Assembly (NCBI GenBank): GCA_022577435.1
Contig: JAKOON010000019.1
Location: 1,928,759-1,992,758, forward strand
DNA length: 64,000 nt
Direction of reading: 5' to 3'
Origin: Embiotoca jacksoni
Lineage: Eukaryota; Chordata; Actinopteri; Embiotocidae
This document shows positions 39,129 through 52,700 of the stretch, piece by piece; positions within the stretch are counted from its first letter, which is position 1; the number at the start of each line of letters is the position of its first letter. Under the pieces are notes generated by a model. It saw only the letters and a list, made by a program, of their open reading frames with translations. It was not told the origin of the DNA and searched no databases. A program made the position numbers and the translations under genes.

Positions 39129-39920
39129 ACATTTGAACGTTGTATGTTTATTTTATGAGGAACTATCACATGAAAACATTTTCTGACGTGAGCATCTGTT
39201 TTTTTTTTTTTTCTGTTTTCTCCCTCAAAAGAATGCAACTTGTTGTCTGCACAGTGTTTTCAGGATCAGGGACTCAGTGATGATGCTGCCACCAGTGTAA
39301 CATAAAAGGGATTTTATTGGTTATCGGTAAGGCCATGAGAGAAAAGCATATTGTCTTTAAAAATGTGTATTGCAATATTTATACACTGGCTATCTGCACA
39401 GTATATGGTTTCTGTATAAATATGTATATAGTCCTCTGTATCAAGTGAAGATTAGGTTCTACTTTATCATCATATGCATGTATTTGGTGCGGTCACTCTT
39501 GTTATAGTGACTATAGCGCTGTCATCATTAACTATGTAAACAGTCAGCTGAGAGTTTTAGTGGAGAAAAAAAAGGAGCTGAAGTGTCAGCGCAGAAAGTC
39601 TCCGTCAACGTACCAAAGAGGTTTGACTTTGTCCGTTTTTTTTTTGTTTTTTTTTAATGCATGTGGTCACAGCAATAATTTGCCTCCACGTTTACTGTAG
39701 CTGCTTGTAAAACGATTATCACACATCACTGGAGCTTTATTTTACTCAGTACGTTTTATATTTTCTTGAACATTATTTATGAAACTGTATATTTGAAAAA
39801 TATTAGTCTTGTGTAAATACCTGAATGATAGCAACCTCCTTTTTACTTTTTGGTTCCAGAGAAAACCTCGTTTCATACTTGCAGCTTCCCACATTTCCAA
39901 TAAAAATAGAAATGGTGAGT
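39129..39920 (+). terminator. plekhg3: plekhg3 3' UTR and poly(A) signal
   Basis: A canonical AATAAA at 39899-39904 lies about 770 bases after the stop codon, in an AT-rich 3' UTR. Cleavage probably occurs around 39920. Confidence 0.65.
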
Positions 39921-40158
39921 TTCCACAAGTGCCTCTTCGTCAGTGCTCGACATTTGTAGTGGGGCAGTTTAGTTAACTTCAAAGACATTGGTCTCTTTGC
40001 ATCAAGTAAAAGAGAGTGGTGAGAGAAGAACTAAGGAAACACGTGATCAAATAAAATGCCATTTAAATGTTCTTTAGCAACTTAGAATAACAAACACTTG
40101 TATTGGCTTTATTCTTCAGGCCTTTTCCAATCTACTCATTGATCTATAACTGAACTAG

Positions 40159-40193
<35 letters not shown>

Positions 40194-40599
40194 GCAATAG
40201 CATTTAATGCATAGTGTACATAACATGGAGCATGTGAAAGAACATTTCCAGTTGGCCTTGAAAAGCTGCTCCGAGTCACCCACCAACAGACTGACTTACA
40301 CCGGAAGTCACGCACGGCTGCCCTTCAACATAAAGGCGCTCTCGCCGCTCAGTGCTCCCTGCAACATGTGCTCATAGATGAGGGTGTTTTATTTTGACAG
40401 CAGGTCAGCACTGACCGTCCTGTCTGTTTGCTGAGCTGACGACCTGCGTGGCACCCACTGGAGGAGTGAAGTGGAGTTCAAGACGCGCACCCAAACCAGC
40501 AGGTTTCCTCTGGCACTAAAGTGTTTCACCATCGGGTTTTTTTCCTCCTGGATTGCCTAAAAAAACAACAACCATTGTGTCATTTCTTTTAGATGAAGA
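39921..40599. other. Intergenic region and presumed xgb promoter/5' UTR
   Basis: The region contains a 30-base A run at 40162-40191, possibly the tail of a retrotransposed sequence. A GC-richer stretch from about 40270 to 40540 precedes the globin X start codon and probably holds its promoter and leader. A weak TATA-like CATAAAG lies at about 40330, but no start site can be assigned with confidence. Confidence 0.45.
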
Positions 40600-40772
40600 A
40601 TGGGCTGCGCAATATCAGGTCTAGCAGCGAAATCCCACTTTGCAGAAAGGAACACGGAGGATGCTGCTGCTGCTGCTGCGCGTCCCAGCGACGCTCAGAT
40701 TCAGATGATCAAGGACTCATGGAAAGTTATCCGGGACGATATAGCCAAAGTTGGGATTATTATGTTTGTCAG
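40600..40772 (+). CDS. xgb: xgb exon 1: acylated N-terminus and helix A/B
   Basis: The start at 40600 (ATGGGCTGCGCAATATCAGG) is chosen over the in-phase-different ATG at 40593, because only this frame gives MGCAISGLAAKS and the globin A helix IQMIKDSWKVI. A GCT repeat encodes six Ala. The exon ends AG|GTAAG after KVGIIMFV, the B helix. Confidence 0.94.
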
Positions 40773-43700
40773 GTAAGATGTTCACGTTTTTCTACACTTT
40801 TCCGATTCTGGTTGCATTTGAAAAACTCCAAATTGAAGAAAATATTGATCGGGAAGGATGGTGGACACTTGAGCCTCAGGAATGTTATAATGTATTATAG
40901 TAGAGAATTATAAGAGCACACTGAGTAGCCTTTATAAACAGTAATTACTGAGGAAAGCAGAGGTTTGATACGAGATCCTGTGGAGTTGATCAATTTATTC
41001 TAAAAAACTGCAGATTTTGCGCCCAAAGAACCTCAATATACGAAAAAAAAAAAAAGAAAAAAAAAAAAGCCAGTTTTATTCAACTTCGATTTTCTGTATC
41101 TCTGGTGTTTGAACGAGAAACGAAGCCTTTTCAGTGTAACCTGCTTCTTGAACCATCTGCACTGTGTGCTGACCTGCTGCTCAAAGTTAAAGTGGTGTGG
41201 GAGGGTACACAGATCCACTGTGCTGATGGCACGGACCTCTTTATCAACCACAAACTGAGCATCCCTCCACCTCCACCACCTCCCTTCGATCTGTCTTGTG
41301 ACCCACAGCTTTTCATTGAAAGCTCGGAGCAGAATACCCCTCCTCCCTTCTTATCACTTCATATCACATCTTAACGTTGTTACACAGAGCTCCATGTCTG
41401 TCATTGTAGCCTACTATACAATCAAAGGCAGTAGCCATCAGGAAACCTCATTTGATCAATTATGATGATAACCAGCTTCCGGGAAAACATCCTTGGCTTT
41501 TCTTCTTGGCAGGAAAAAAAACAAGTGAATGCAGTTAGCGGTAAAGACTGTTGGAGAGTTGAATTGGTTGACCTTCTGCGTTAGCCTGGAAATATGTGGG
41601 TCATTTGTAGGTCAGGCCTACCTCAGGGGCCCCAAGGCTGTCGGGGCCCGTATCTCCTGCCTGAACAGTGATTGCTACAGTAAAGCAGCAAATGGGAGTC
41701 ACCAGTTTTTCCTTGTGTTCTCTGAATTTAACATTTGAAAAATGTCTCCTTGGTAGGGAATCTTCCTCTGTCAAATCCCGCTGAAATAAGATACAGATAT
41801 TGTAGTTGTAATTAGTACATAATGGAAGTGAATAAAACTTCTATGCGGTGCCAATTAAAATTCCACTTGAGCCATTTAGAGTGTCTGCATCATCTTATGC
41901 ATGCTTGCATGTGCACTCATGTCCACGATGTGCAAACAATGGGAGAAAATAACAAGTTCACTGTGTTGACGAAGATGAAAAAATAAAAAAAAGTGCAGCC
42001 AGTTTCTTTTTCTTTGCTTTCATTGATGATGCTGGTGAGCAGAAGGTCACTTTGTCCCACTGAACCTGGTTCTCTCCAAGTAAGTAACACATTCATCCAA
42101 TCTATGAAAAACACTGCAGTGTTACAGAGTTTATTGTAATAAATTTAGAATGCTTTGAAGTGAATATATTGCTCTGCATAATTTCCATTTGCGAGGCCAT
42201 GTGTAACAAAACTGTAAACACACATTCATCCCACAGACGGCTTGAATGGTGAGTACCACCAGTTGTAATATACTTTCAAAGCAACGGGCCCAACTGAGAG
42301 CTCCACACAAAACAGGACAGCATGAGAGTAAGTAATGTGTGTAATGGTTTAATGTTTGAGAACAACCTTCTCTACTCATTCACATTTGGTCTGTAGTCAG
42401 AGCTTGTCAATATATTGTATTTCTATAGACCTCTCCACATTATCACCTGCCTGTCAAAGGCCTCTGACAAGCAGCATGTTTTTTGCAGCAGCCATTAGAG
42501 AAGCCACCACTTCTCTAACACCTACCCAACACCTGCTTTCATCTATCCATCCAACCGGGGGCGGGGGGGCACATGTCATAGACATCTAATGCATTTATTC
42601 ATGGAGACTCTGCTGCTTTATATTTCGGGTTTAACACACGCAGGGTTTTTTTCCTCTCCGCAGCAGAGCTGGAGGCCACAGAAAAAACAATAAATGGAAA
42701 AAATAGAATGAGCTTCTGTTTGACCTGTCACACCCATAATTATTTAAAATTCTGATGTAGTATTAATATTTCAGTCTGTTTTACAGATCAACACCCAACA
42801 TGTTCCGGTTGTTAGCCAACAGGCATGCATGATTTAACAGTGGCCTTTTATATTATTGACTAATAAACGAGGAAAAAGAAGATTGTTATTGTTCTGATAA
42901 TAGAAGCAGCAGGTGGCCACATCCCATCATGTGGAGCATGACTGTGGCATAGGGACACCACTTTAAACTCGGTTCTGAACAGGGATCTTTATCTCTCTGA
43001 TCTTCCTTCTTGCTTGTCAGCATGAGTGAAAATATTATTTCTTGCAAGTATATATTTAGTTATTTCAAATTGGTTTTTATAACTCATGCATGTTTGTCAA
43101 TAAGGCGATAAAGTCTGTTGTTATTGAAATATATATTTAAGGCACATTGATGTCAGACGAGAAAAATAAACTCCACCTCAACCAAATAATGTTTATTTAA
43201 TGTTCCTCTTCTTTTTTTTGCATTTGTAAGACTAATCACCCTTAAAGAAAAACTACATGAATTTTGCATGTGCAAAAGCTCATGTGATTTGTACATGTGA
43301 AACATGTATTTTGCTCATTAGAAATGTGGTTTTGGAACATTATCATGGTGTAATGTGTGAAACTCATGAAGATTCCCTTGTGAAAACCTTTACACATATT
43401 TTCCCATGTTATCATATGTTGCAACATGTTAAACATGTGTCATAAATGTGATCACTTGTCCAATTATTAAAATGTGTTTTTCCCTGTAAGGTCAGTTTCT
43501 GTCCTGGCATTGGTCAAAAGAAACCAGTAATTTCCATTCATCATTATTTGCCAACATGTTATTGGTAGAATTCAGTTTTCTAGATAACATAAAATTCCCA
43601 CTCTGACCTGCATCTAATATTTCACACACCAATGAAATCAGCGCCATCACTAGCTGCTCTCAGCTCATGTCCCTGGATCAAGTTTAAAATATGTTTTCAA

Positions 43701-46700
43701 AGTCCTCCCCACAACCTCTGACAACATCATAACCATGTATCCTCCCTTTGATGCGTGTCCTAAACCTTTTCCTTCATTGAAAAACAGATTCAGAGTAAGC
43801 CTTGCATTGCAGCGTGCGCCCGACTCGAGATAATTGTGTATTCTGGTAGCATCACCAATCAAAGCTCGCTCGGCTGGAGTCTAAAAGGATCTCTGATTGG
43901 ATGGTAGCCTGCTTTCACGCTCAGGTTAAAGATATTTATTGAGGTTAAATCAGAGGGGGAAAACTGCAGCAGGGGCAGTGGCTCCATCTAACTGAGGCTC
44001 TGTCACGGCTCTGACAGGGCAGGGTGGCTCATCACAGCCGCGGGTGGCAATGAGGGTATGGATTGGCTGGCTAACTCACAAAGACCCCCCGTGGTCTGTT
44101 ACTGATTGCAGCTGCTGGGTGTAAAAAAAAAAACCGGAGTGGAAGGAACTGATGATGAGAAGAATGAGTGTAAGATCAGAAAGGCATATCAGATCTCTAT
44201 TGAAAGCGTCGGGTGGAGAGAACGTCTGAAGGATGAGAGTGAAGCCTCTCATGTTGCCGAGGTGACGAGTTGACTGAGAGGGAACGATCACAGCTGTCCG
44301 CTCTCAAACTCCAAACTCTCAAAATCTCAGAATGGAAACTCAGGAGTGGAGGTTTGTTATTGGTGCAGCAATGAACGCTCACTGGTGGCTGCTTGTGCTG
44401 TTGTTGTCATGGTAACAGGTTGTTTGAGACCCATCCCGAGTGCAAAGATGTCTTCTTCCTGTTCCGAGACGTGGAGGACCTGGAGAGGTTGCGGACCAGC
44501 CGGGAACTGCGGGCACACGGCTTACGGTCAGTTCATTACATCCACATCCACATCAATACATCCACACGATGACCCCTGAACAGCCAATGGAAGCACAGCA
44601 CAGTGCTGCACGTTACACACCGGGACCATGTTGATTTCCAGCACTTACCTACCTGTAAAAGTGTAACCGTGGCACACAAGTTTCTGTCACAATGATGACG
44701 GTGATGTCACTTGCTTTGTAAAACTCTTGTTACAGTACAAGACTGCTGTGATAATATATTTTTATACTGTCGATGCATAAGTCCTTCTCTTAAAGTGTAA
44801 ACCTTCATATCTAGAGAGGGAGCAGCTCAAGGTTGATGGAGGTCTGCATGTTGTTGTAAGAAATACAATAAAATAAGACATTCGAATAAAAAAGACATTC
44901 AAATTGCATTTTATTTTTTATTATTGTTCTGAGTCTCTGTGATCATTTCACATTTCCTTGTGGTAATTTTGAATGCCTTTGTGCCCGTTTATGGACAATT
45001 GATTGACTTTCAACAAGAAATGTCACTAGTTTTTCTTTCACTTAAGTCGAACAACAATAGATGATAAACCTGTGTTTCCCAGATTGCAGGTTGAGACACA
45101 AACCAGAAGACGTGTGGCAGAGCAAAGCCTCTCAGATGGTCACATAATCAGGATGGTGCTCACCACTCCGCTGCAGACAGGGCGTGCAGCATCCATCACA
45201 GCCACTTGTCTTGCTGATTCCCAGCATGCATCATGCCTCTCTCCACACATGATGCCGAAGCAGCCAATTGCTGCCTGAGGACCTGAAGGTGCAGAGGGTA
45301 GTCTAGCAGGCAAGACATGTGTCCCAGCGTGAACCGGCTGATCTTAAACTCAGTGATGAACCCTTCAGCACGAACCCTTCGTTCATCCTCCAAACTATCA
45401 CGTGCACAATACTCAGCACTGACGGCAGAAACGCACACACAGAAAAACACCAAAAAAGGAAATTGATCCTGTGGTGTTTCGTGCAGAGAAAGTTGTATTC
45501 AGATTGGATGAAGCTTCGTGTGTGAGCGAGACTGACACGTGTGATCGATTATATTTATTTTTCTTGGCTTTTGAGTTGGTGAGCCTGCGAGTGTCATCGT
45601 GAAACCTTCTAACAGAGAAATGCATCACTTGATAATCACCTAACTACTAAACCCCGAGTCTTTTTTTCCCCCCATCTCTTCAAGGGTGATGTCTTTCATC
45701 GAGAAAAGTGTGGCTCGACTGGATCAGCTGGACAGACTGGAGGCTTTGGCTCTGGAGCTGGGAAAAAGCCATTTTCACTACAACGCGCCACCCAAGTACT
45801 ACAATGTAAGACCCCGATGATCCCAGCAGCGTTGAGCTGCAGTCTGCATGTCATGCTGCTTTGTTTACAGAGGAGTGCACATATTTCTGATTTCTTTGCA
45901 CTCCTCATTATACTGAGACCTCTGGAGTCGCAGCAGCTGAACGAGCTGACGCACATCCAAAATGCTGAACACACCTCCTCTAATCAATGAGGACGCCGGG
46001 TGTTGGTGACCAAGTCATGAGCACATCAGTATGTCGCATTATTGTTTTCCAGTACGTCGGAGCAGAATTCATCTGCGCCGTGCAGCCCATCCTGAAGGAG
46101 AAGTGGACATCAGAGCTGGAGGAGGCGTGGAAGGTAAAGCTTCCACTTCCCTACATGTCAGAAAGAAATATCGGACTTTCTACTGTCTGAAAACTTAAGA
46201 TATTGTGAAGCTAAAGATTTGTCACAGTAGATAATATAACAAGATTTTCAAAATAAAACACATTGTTTAAAACTAAACTGGTGGTTTCCAAAAGGGTTGC
46301 ACAATTTATCCATATCACATCAAATGTTGTAATATGAAAATATATTCCGTCTTCAATTTTGGATATTCTGATCTGGTGTTATGGCATCTATTGCTTCTTT
46401 TGCTGGCTTTAATTTGCCTTTAACTATAAATTAATATAGACACATCAATGGGGATTATTTATAAAAAATAAAAAAACAAATCAAATTTTGTTAATATTTT
46501 GTGAAAGCACTAATATTCATCCCTACAGTAGTGTTACAATACTGTTATCTCCCAGCTCTAGTTGTCTGATGTCTTACAAAAAGCAGCGTATAGTCAGGAT
46601 CATATTTCACACGTCTGAGTTGTTAACAGCTCAACAAAATATGGATCTCCCCTCGAAACTTCTCACATGCTTCAACTCCAATATTAAATGACCCAACATG

Positions 46701-49700
46701 TTACTTAGAAACACAAAATAGAGAAAAAGTACAGAAACTGAAAACTGATTTGTGGATCAGAACTTGTTTTTCTTCTGTCTTTTTGCCAGTAATCATCTGA
46801 TGACCCTCACATTTATCTGATGTCTCTGTTTTTTTAAAACAGTTCAAACCAGCTCCACCTGCAGCTGCTACAACCCTAAACATGCTGCTTACATACCAGT
46901 GCTTCACTAATAATACCAATACTGCAAAAATACTTATGTAATTTACGAAAAGGATTAAAGGATCTGAATACTTCCTTCCACCACGAGGCCGAAATGTCTT
47001 CGTGAAATAGCGTCACTGTGTGCAACCGTCGGCAACGCCGCTTTGGGTCGGGCTCGTCTCTTTAACGCTCCACGTAACATGTCAGGATGGAAATCAGGGC
47101 AAACACAAGCTTCACTGATGTGAAAATTTACATCTCACTGAACCATACAGGAGCATATTGAGTAAATGGAATGTGGCTCTGTCACGTCATGTCATGTCAC
47201 TGCAAGGTTCCCTGCTGTGATTAATACAGAGACTCTGCTGCTGGGTGAACTGTTCTTTTACAACATCAGTTTCGTTTAGGATGGAAGATTTCAGAACAAT
47301 TTAAACACTAAGAATTAATAACTCATCTTCTTCAATCACTGACCGGTAGTGCTCTCTAGTGGCTCTTGTAAGTCTGTCACCCACGGAGAGCAAAGTAGAC
47401 CATGAATCTAATACTATAGAAAATCCTTTCCAACATGATGTTCCCTTTTGAAACTTGTATTTTGGGTGACATGCTATAGTATGACTTTTTAATTACTTTT
47501 TTTATGTTGTCCAAATGATGATTAAAAAAAAGTATCATAGTATACTACACTATAGTATGACCTTTTTTTGGGGCAAAAAAATAAAAAATACTTTAGACTA
47601 CAGTATGTTGTCTAAAATATGAAGAGAAAGTCACACCATGGTATGTCGTCCATAACATCATGCAAAATAACGACGTTTTTTTTCATCCTAAAAAAATCAC
47701 AAAAAATGTGATAAAAAAGTCATACTATCGCATGTCATCCCAAATATCATAAAAAGTCATACTATCGCATGTCATCCCAAATATCATAAAGTCATACTAT
47801 AGCATGTCGTCCAAAATATTATTAAAAAAAAAGTCATACTATAGCATGTCGTCCAAAATATGATTAAAAAAAGGTCATACTATAACATGTCGTCCAAAAT
47901 ATTATAAAAAAAAGGTCATACTATAACATGTCGTCCAAAATATTATAAAAAAAAGGTCATACTATAACATGTCGTCCAAAATATTATAAAAAAAGTCATA
48001 CTATAACATGTCGTCCAAAATATGATAAAAAAAAGTCATACTATAACATGTCGTCCAAAATATTATAAAAAAAGTCATACTATAACATGTCCAAAATATG
48101 ACAAAAAAAAGTCATACTATAGCATGTCGTCCAAAATATGATAAAAAAAAAAGTCATACTATAACATGTCGTCCAAAATATCATAAAAAAAAGTCATACT
48201 ATAACATGTCGTCCAAAATATGATAAAAAAAAAAAAGTCATACTATAGCATGTCGTCCAAAATATGATAAAAAAAAAGTCATACTATAGGATGCAGTGGT
48301 TGTCACGGTTGCCTCCCAGTCAGAAGGTTCCAGGTTCGAGACTCGCTCTGGAAATGATGACATTAACATGCAAGATGTAAAGTCACGTCAAGAGCAAGAA
48401 TTGAACCAGGAACCTTCTGACTGGAAGGTGACAACACTAACCACTCCACCACAGTACCTTCTTCCATAAAATGTTTAAAAGTCATATAAGTTATGTAAGT
48501 CAGACAAACATGCAATAAAGGCCACACAACTCCGCAGTTGCTCGTGTCGTCGTCTCACTATCAGGAAGTACTCGCTTCGATCAGGGGCTTGGAACTCTGT
48601 CTGTGGTGGATTGCATGTTCTTGCTTGAAGTGTGACTTTGTCACATTTACGACTAGATGCATGATGTTTGATTTACATCATGGACTACATGCATGATAAC
48701 ATGCATAAGTTAGTCGTCCATGTTATGGATGACATATTTTAATTTACTTATTACTATGCAGGAACATGCAAATTCCACATAGAAAGTCCCAGGCCGGGAT
48801 CGAACCGGGGACCTCGAGATTGTGAGACGACGACACTGACAACTGCACCATTGTGCTGCACGACATAACTTCAACGGAAGTCATACTTATGGCATGTCGT
48901 CCAAAATATGACCAAAAAGTCATACTATAGCATGTCGTTCAAAATATGATGTCATACTTTGGACAACATGCTATGGTATGACTTTTTATCACATTTTGGA
49001 CAACATTAAAGAAATATGATATATGTGCTATTTCTGACGACATGCTATAAGTATGACTTTCGTTAAAGTTAAGTTAGCCAGCAGGGTGGCGCAGCTGTCA
49101 GCGTTGTTGTCTCGCAGTCCGAAGGTCATTGGTTCAATTCCCACCTCTGACAGTCTATGTTGTATTTGCATCCTTCTGCAAAACTGATAACTTAAAAGTC
49201 AAGTTTATCGTCCATAACATGGATGACTAACTTATGCATGTAGTCCATAATGTGAAACATTTCATTCAACAAGAATCCTCCACACACAAAGTTCCAGGCC
49301 CCCTGTCAGCGCTGGATAGGAACTGCACCTTTTTGCTGCCTTTATTGCATGCTTGCCTGACTTATATGACTTTTAAACATGTTAGGGAAGAGAGATCAAC
49401 AGTGCGGTGGTTGTCACGGTTGCCTCCCAGTCAGAAGGTTCCGTGTTCGAGCCTCGCTCTGGAAATGATGACATTAACATCAAGATGTAAAGTCACGTCA
49501 AAGGCAAGAATCGAACCTGGAACCTTCTGACTGGAAGGCGACAACACTAACCACTCCACCACAGTACCTTCTGCCATAAAATGTTTAAAAGTCATATAAG
49601 TGATGTAAGTCAGACAAACATGCACTAAAGGCCACACAACTCCGCAGTTGCTCGTGTCGTCGTCTCACTATCAGGAAGTACTCGTTTCGATCAGGGGCTT

Positions 49701-52700
49701 GGAACTCTGTCTGTGGTGGATTGCATGTTCTTGCTTGAAGTGTGACTTTGTCACATTTACGACTATATGCATGATGTTTGATTTACATCATGGACTACAT
49801 GCATGATAACATGCATAAGTTAGTCGTCCATGTTATGGATGACATATTTTAATTTACTTATTACTATGCAGGAACATGCAAATTCCACATAGAAAGTCCC
49901 AGGCCGGGATCGAACCGGGGACCTCGAGATTGTGAGACGACGACACTGACAACTGCACCATTGTGCTGCACGACATAACTTCAACGGAAGTCATACTTAT
50001 GGCATGTCGTCCAAAATATGACCAAAAAGTCATACTATAGCATGTCGTTCAAAATATGATGTCATACTTTGGACAACATGCTATGGTATGACTTTTTATC
50101 ACATTTTGGACAACATTAAAGAAATATGATATATGTGCTATTTCTGACGACATGCTATAAGTATGACTTTCGTTAAAGTTAAGTTAGCCAGCAGGGTGGC
50201 GCAGCTGTCAGCGTTGTTGTCTCGCAGTCCGAAGGTCATTGGTTCAATTCCCACCTCTGACAGTCTATGTTGTATTTGCATCCTTCTGCAAAACTGATAA
50301 CTTAAAAGTCAAGTTTATCGTCCATAACATGGATGACTAACTTATGCATGTAGTCCATAATGTGAAACATTTCATTCAACAAGAATCCTCCACACACAAA
50401 GTTCCAGGCCCCCTGTCAGCGCTGGATAGGAACTGCACCTTTTTGCTGCCTTTATTGCATGCTTGCCTGACTTATATGACTTTTAAACATGTTAGGGAAG
50501 AGAGATCAACAGTGCGGTGGTTGTCACGGTTGCCTCCCAGTCAGAAGGTTCCGTGTTCGAGCCTCGCTCTGGAAATGATGACATTAACATCAAGATGTAA
50601 AGTCACGTCAAAGGCAAGAATCGAACCTGGAACCTTCTGACTGGAAGGCGACAACACTAACCACTCCACCACAGTACCTTCTGCCATAAAATGTTTAAAA
50701 GTCATATAAGTGATGTAAGTCAGACAAACATGCACTAAAGGCCACACAACTCCGCAGTTGCTCGTGTCGTCGTCTCACTATCAGGAAGTACTCGTTTCGA
50801 TCAGGGGCTTGGAACTCTGTCTGTGGTGGATTGCATGTTCTTGCTTGAAGTGTGACTTTGTCACATTTACGACTATATGCATGATGTTTGATTTACATCA
50901 TGGACTACATGCATGATAACATGCATAAGTTAGTCGTCCATGTTATGGATGACATATTTTAATTTACTTATTACTATGCAGGAACATGCAAATTCCACAT
51001 AGAAAGTCCCAGGCCGGGATCGAACCGGGGACCTCGAGATTGTGAGACGACGACACTGACAACTGCACCATTGTGCTGCATGACATAACTTCAACGGAAG
51101 TCATACTTATAGAATGTCGTCCAAAATATGACCAAAAAGTCATACTGTAGCATGTCGTTCAAAATATGACCAAAAAGTCATGCAATAGCATGTCGTTCAA
51201 AATATGATGTCATACTTTGGACAACATGCTATGGTATGACTTTTTATCACATTTTGGACAACATTAAAGAAATATGATATACGTGCTATTTCTGACGACA
51301 TGCTATAAGTATGACTTTCGTTAAAGTTAAGTTAGCCAGCAGGGTGGCGCAGCTGTCAGCGTTGTTGTCTCGCAGTCCGAAGGTCATTGGTTCAATTCCC
51401 ACCTCTGACAGTCTATGTTGTATTTGCATCCTTCTGCAAAACTGATAACTTAAAAGTCAAGTTTATCGTCCATAACATGGATGACTAACTTATGCATGTA
51501 GTCCATAATGTGAAACATTTCATTCAACAAGAATCCTCCACACACAAAGTTCCAGGCCCCCTGTCAGCGCTGGATAGGAACTGCACCTTTTTGCTGCCTT
51601 TATTGCATGCTTGCCTGACTTATATGACTTTTAAACATGTTAGGGAAGAGAGATCAACAGTGCGGTGGTTGTCACGGTTGCCTCCCAGTCAGAAGGTTCC
51701 GTGTTCGAGCCTCGCTCTGGAAATGATGACATTAACATGCAAGATGGAAAGTCACGTCAAGGGCAAGAATCGAACCTGGAACCTCCTGACTGGAAGGCGA
51801 CAACACTAACCACTCCACCACAGTACCTTCTGCCATAAAATGTTTAAAAGTCATATAAGTGATGTAAGTCAGACAAACATGCACTAAAGGCCACACAACT
51901 CCGCAGTTGCTCGTGTCGTCGTCTCACTATCAGGAAGTACTCGTTTCGATCAGGGGCTTGGAACTCTGTCTGTGGTGGATTGCATGTTCTTGCTTGAAGT
52001 GTGACTTTGTCACATTTACGACTATATGCATGATGTTTGATTTACATCATGGACTACATGCATGATAACATGCATAAGTTAGTCGTCCATGTTACGGATG
52101 ACATATTTTAATTTACTTATTACTATGCAGGAACATGCAAATTCCACATAGAAAGTCCCAGGCCGGGATCGAACCGGGGACCTCGAGATTGTGAGACGAC
52201 GACACTGACAACTGCACCATTGTGCTGCATGACATAACTTCAACGGAAGTCATACTTATAGAATGTCGTCCAAAATATGACCAAAAAGTCATACTGTAGC
52301 ATGTCGTTCAAAATATGACCAAAAAGTCATGCAATAGCATGTCGTTCAAAATATGATGTCATACTTTGGACAACATGCTATGGTATGACTTTTTATCACA
52401 TTTTGGACAACATTAAAGAAATATGATATACGTGCTATTTCTGACGACATGCTATAAGTATGACTTTCGTTAAAGTTAAGTTAGCCAGCAGGGTGGCGCA
52501 GCTGTCAGCGTTGTTGTCTCGCAGTCCGAAGGTCATTGGTTCAATTCCCACCTCTGACAGTCTATGTTGTATTTGCATCCTTCTGCAAAACTGATAACTT
52601 AAAAGTCAAGTTTATCGTCCATAACATGGATGACTAACTTATGCATGTAGTCCATAATGTGAAACATTTCATTCAACAAGAATCCTCCACACACAAAGTT

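Noticed and set aside
47715..48290. CRISPR-like appearance of regularly spaced repeats
   Set aside because: The 'spacers' are just variable A runs and near-identical sequence. It is a minisatellite in a vertebrate intron, with no cas genes.
48787..48864. Functional tRNA gene on the minus strand
   Set aside because: The B box is excellent, but the acceptor stem and anticodon arm do not pair convincingly by eye, and the copies sit in a satellite unit. It was called tRNA-like only.
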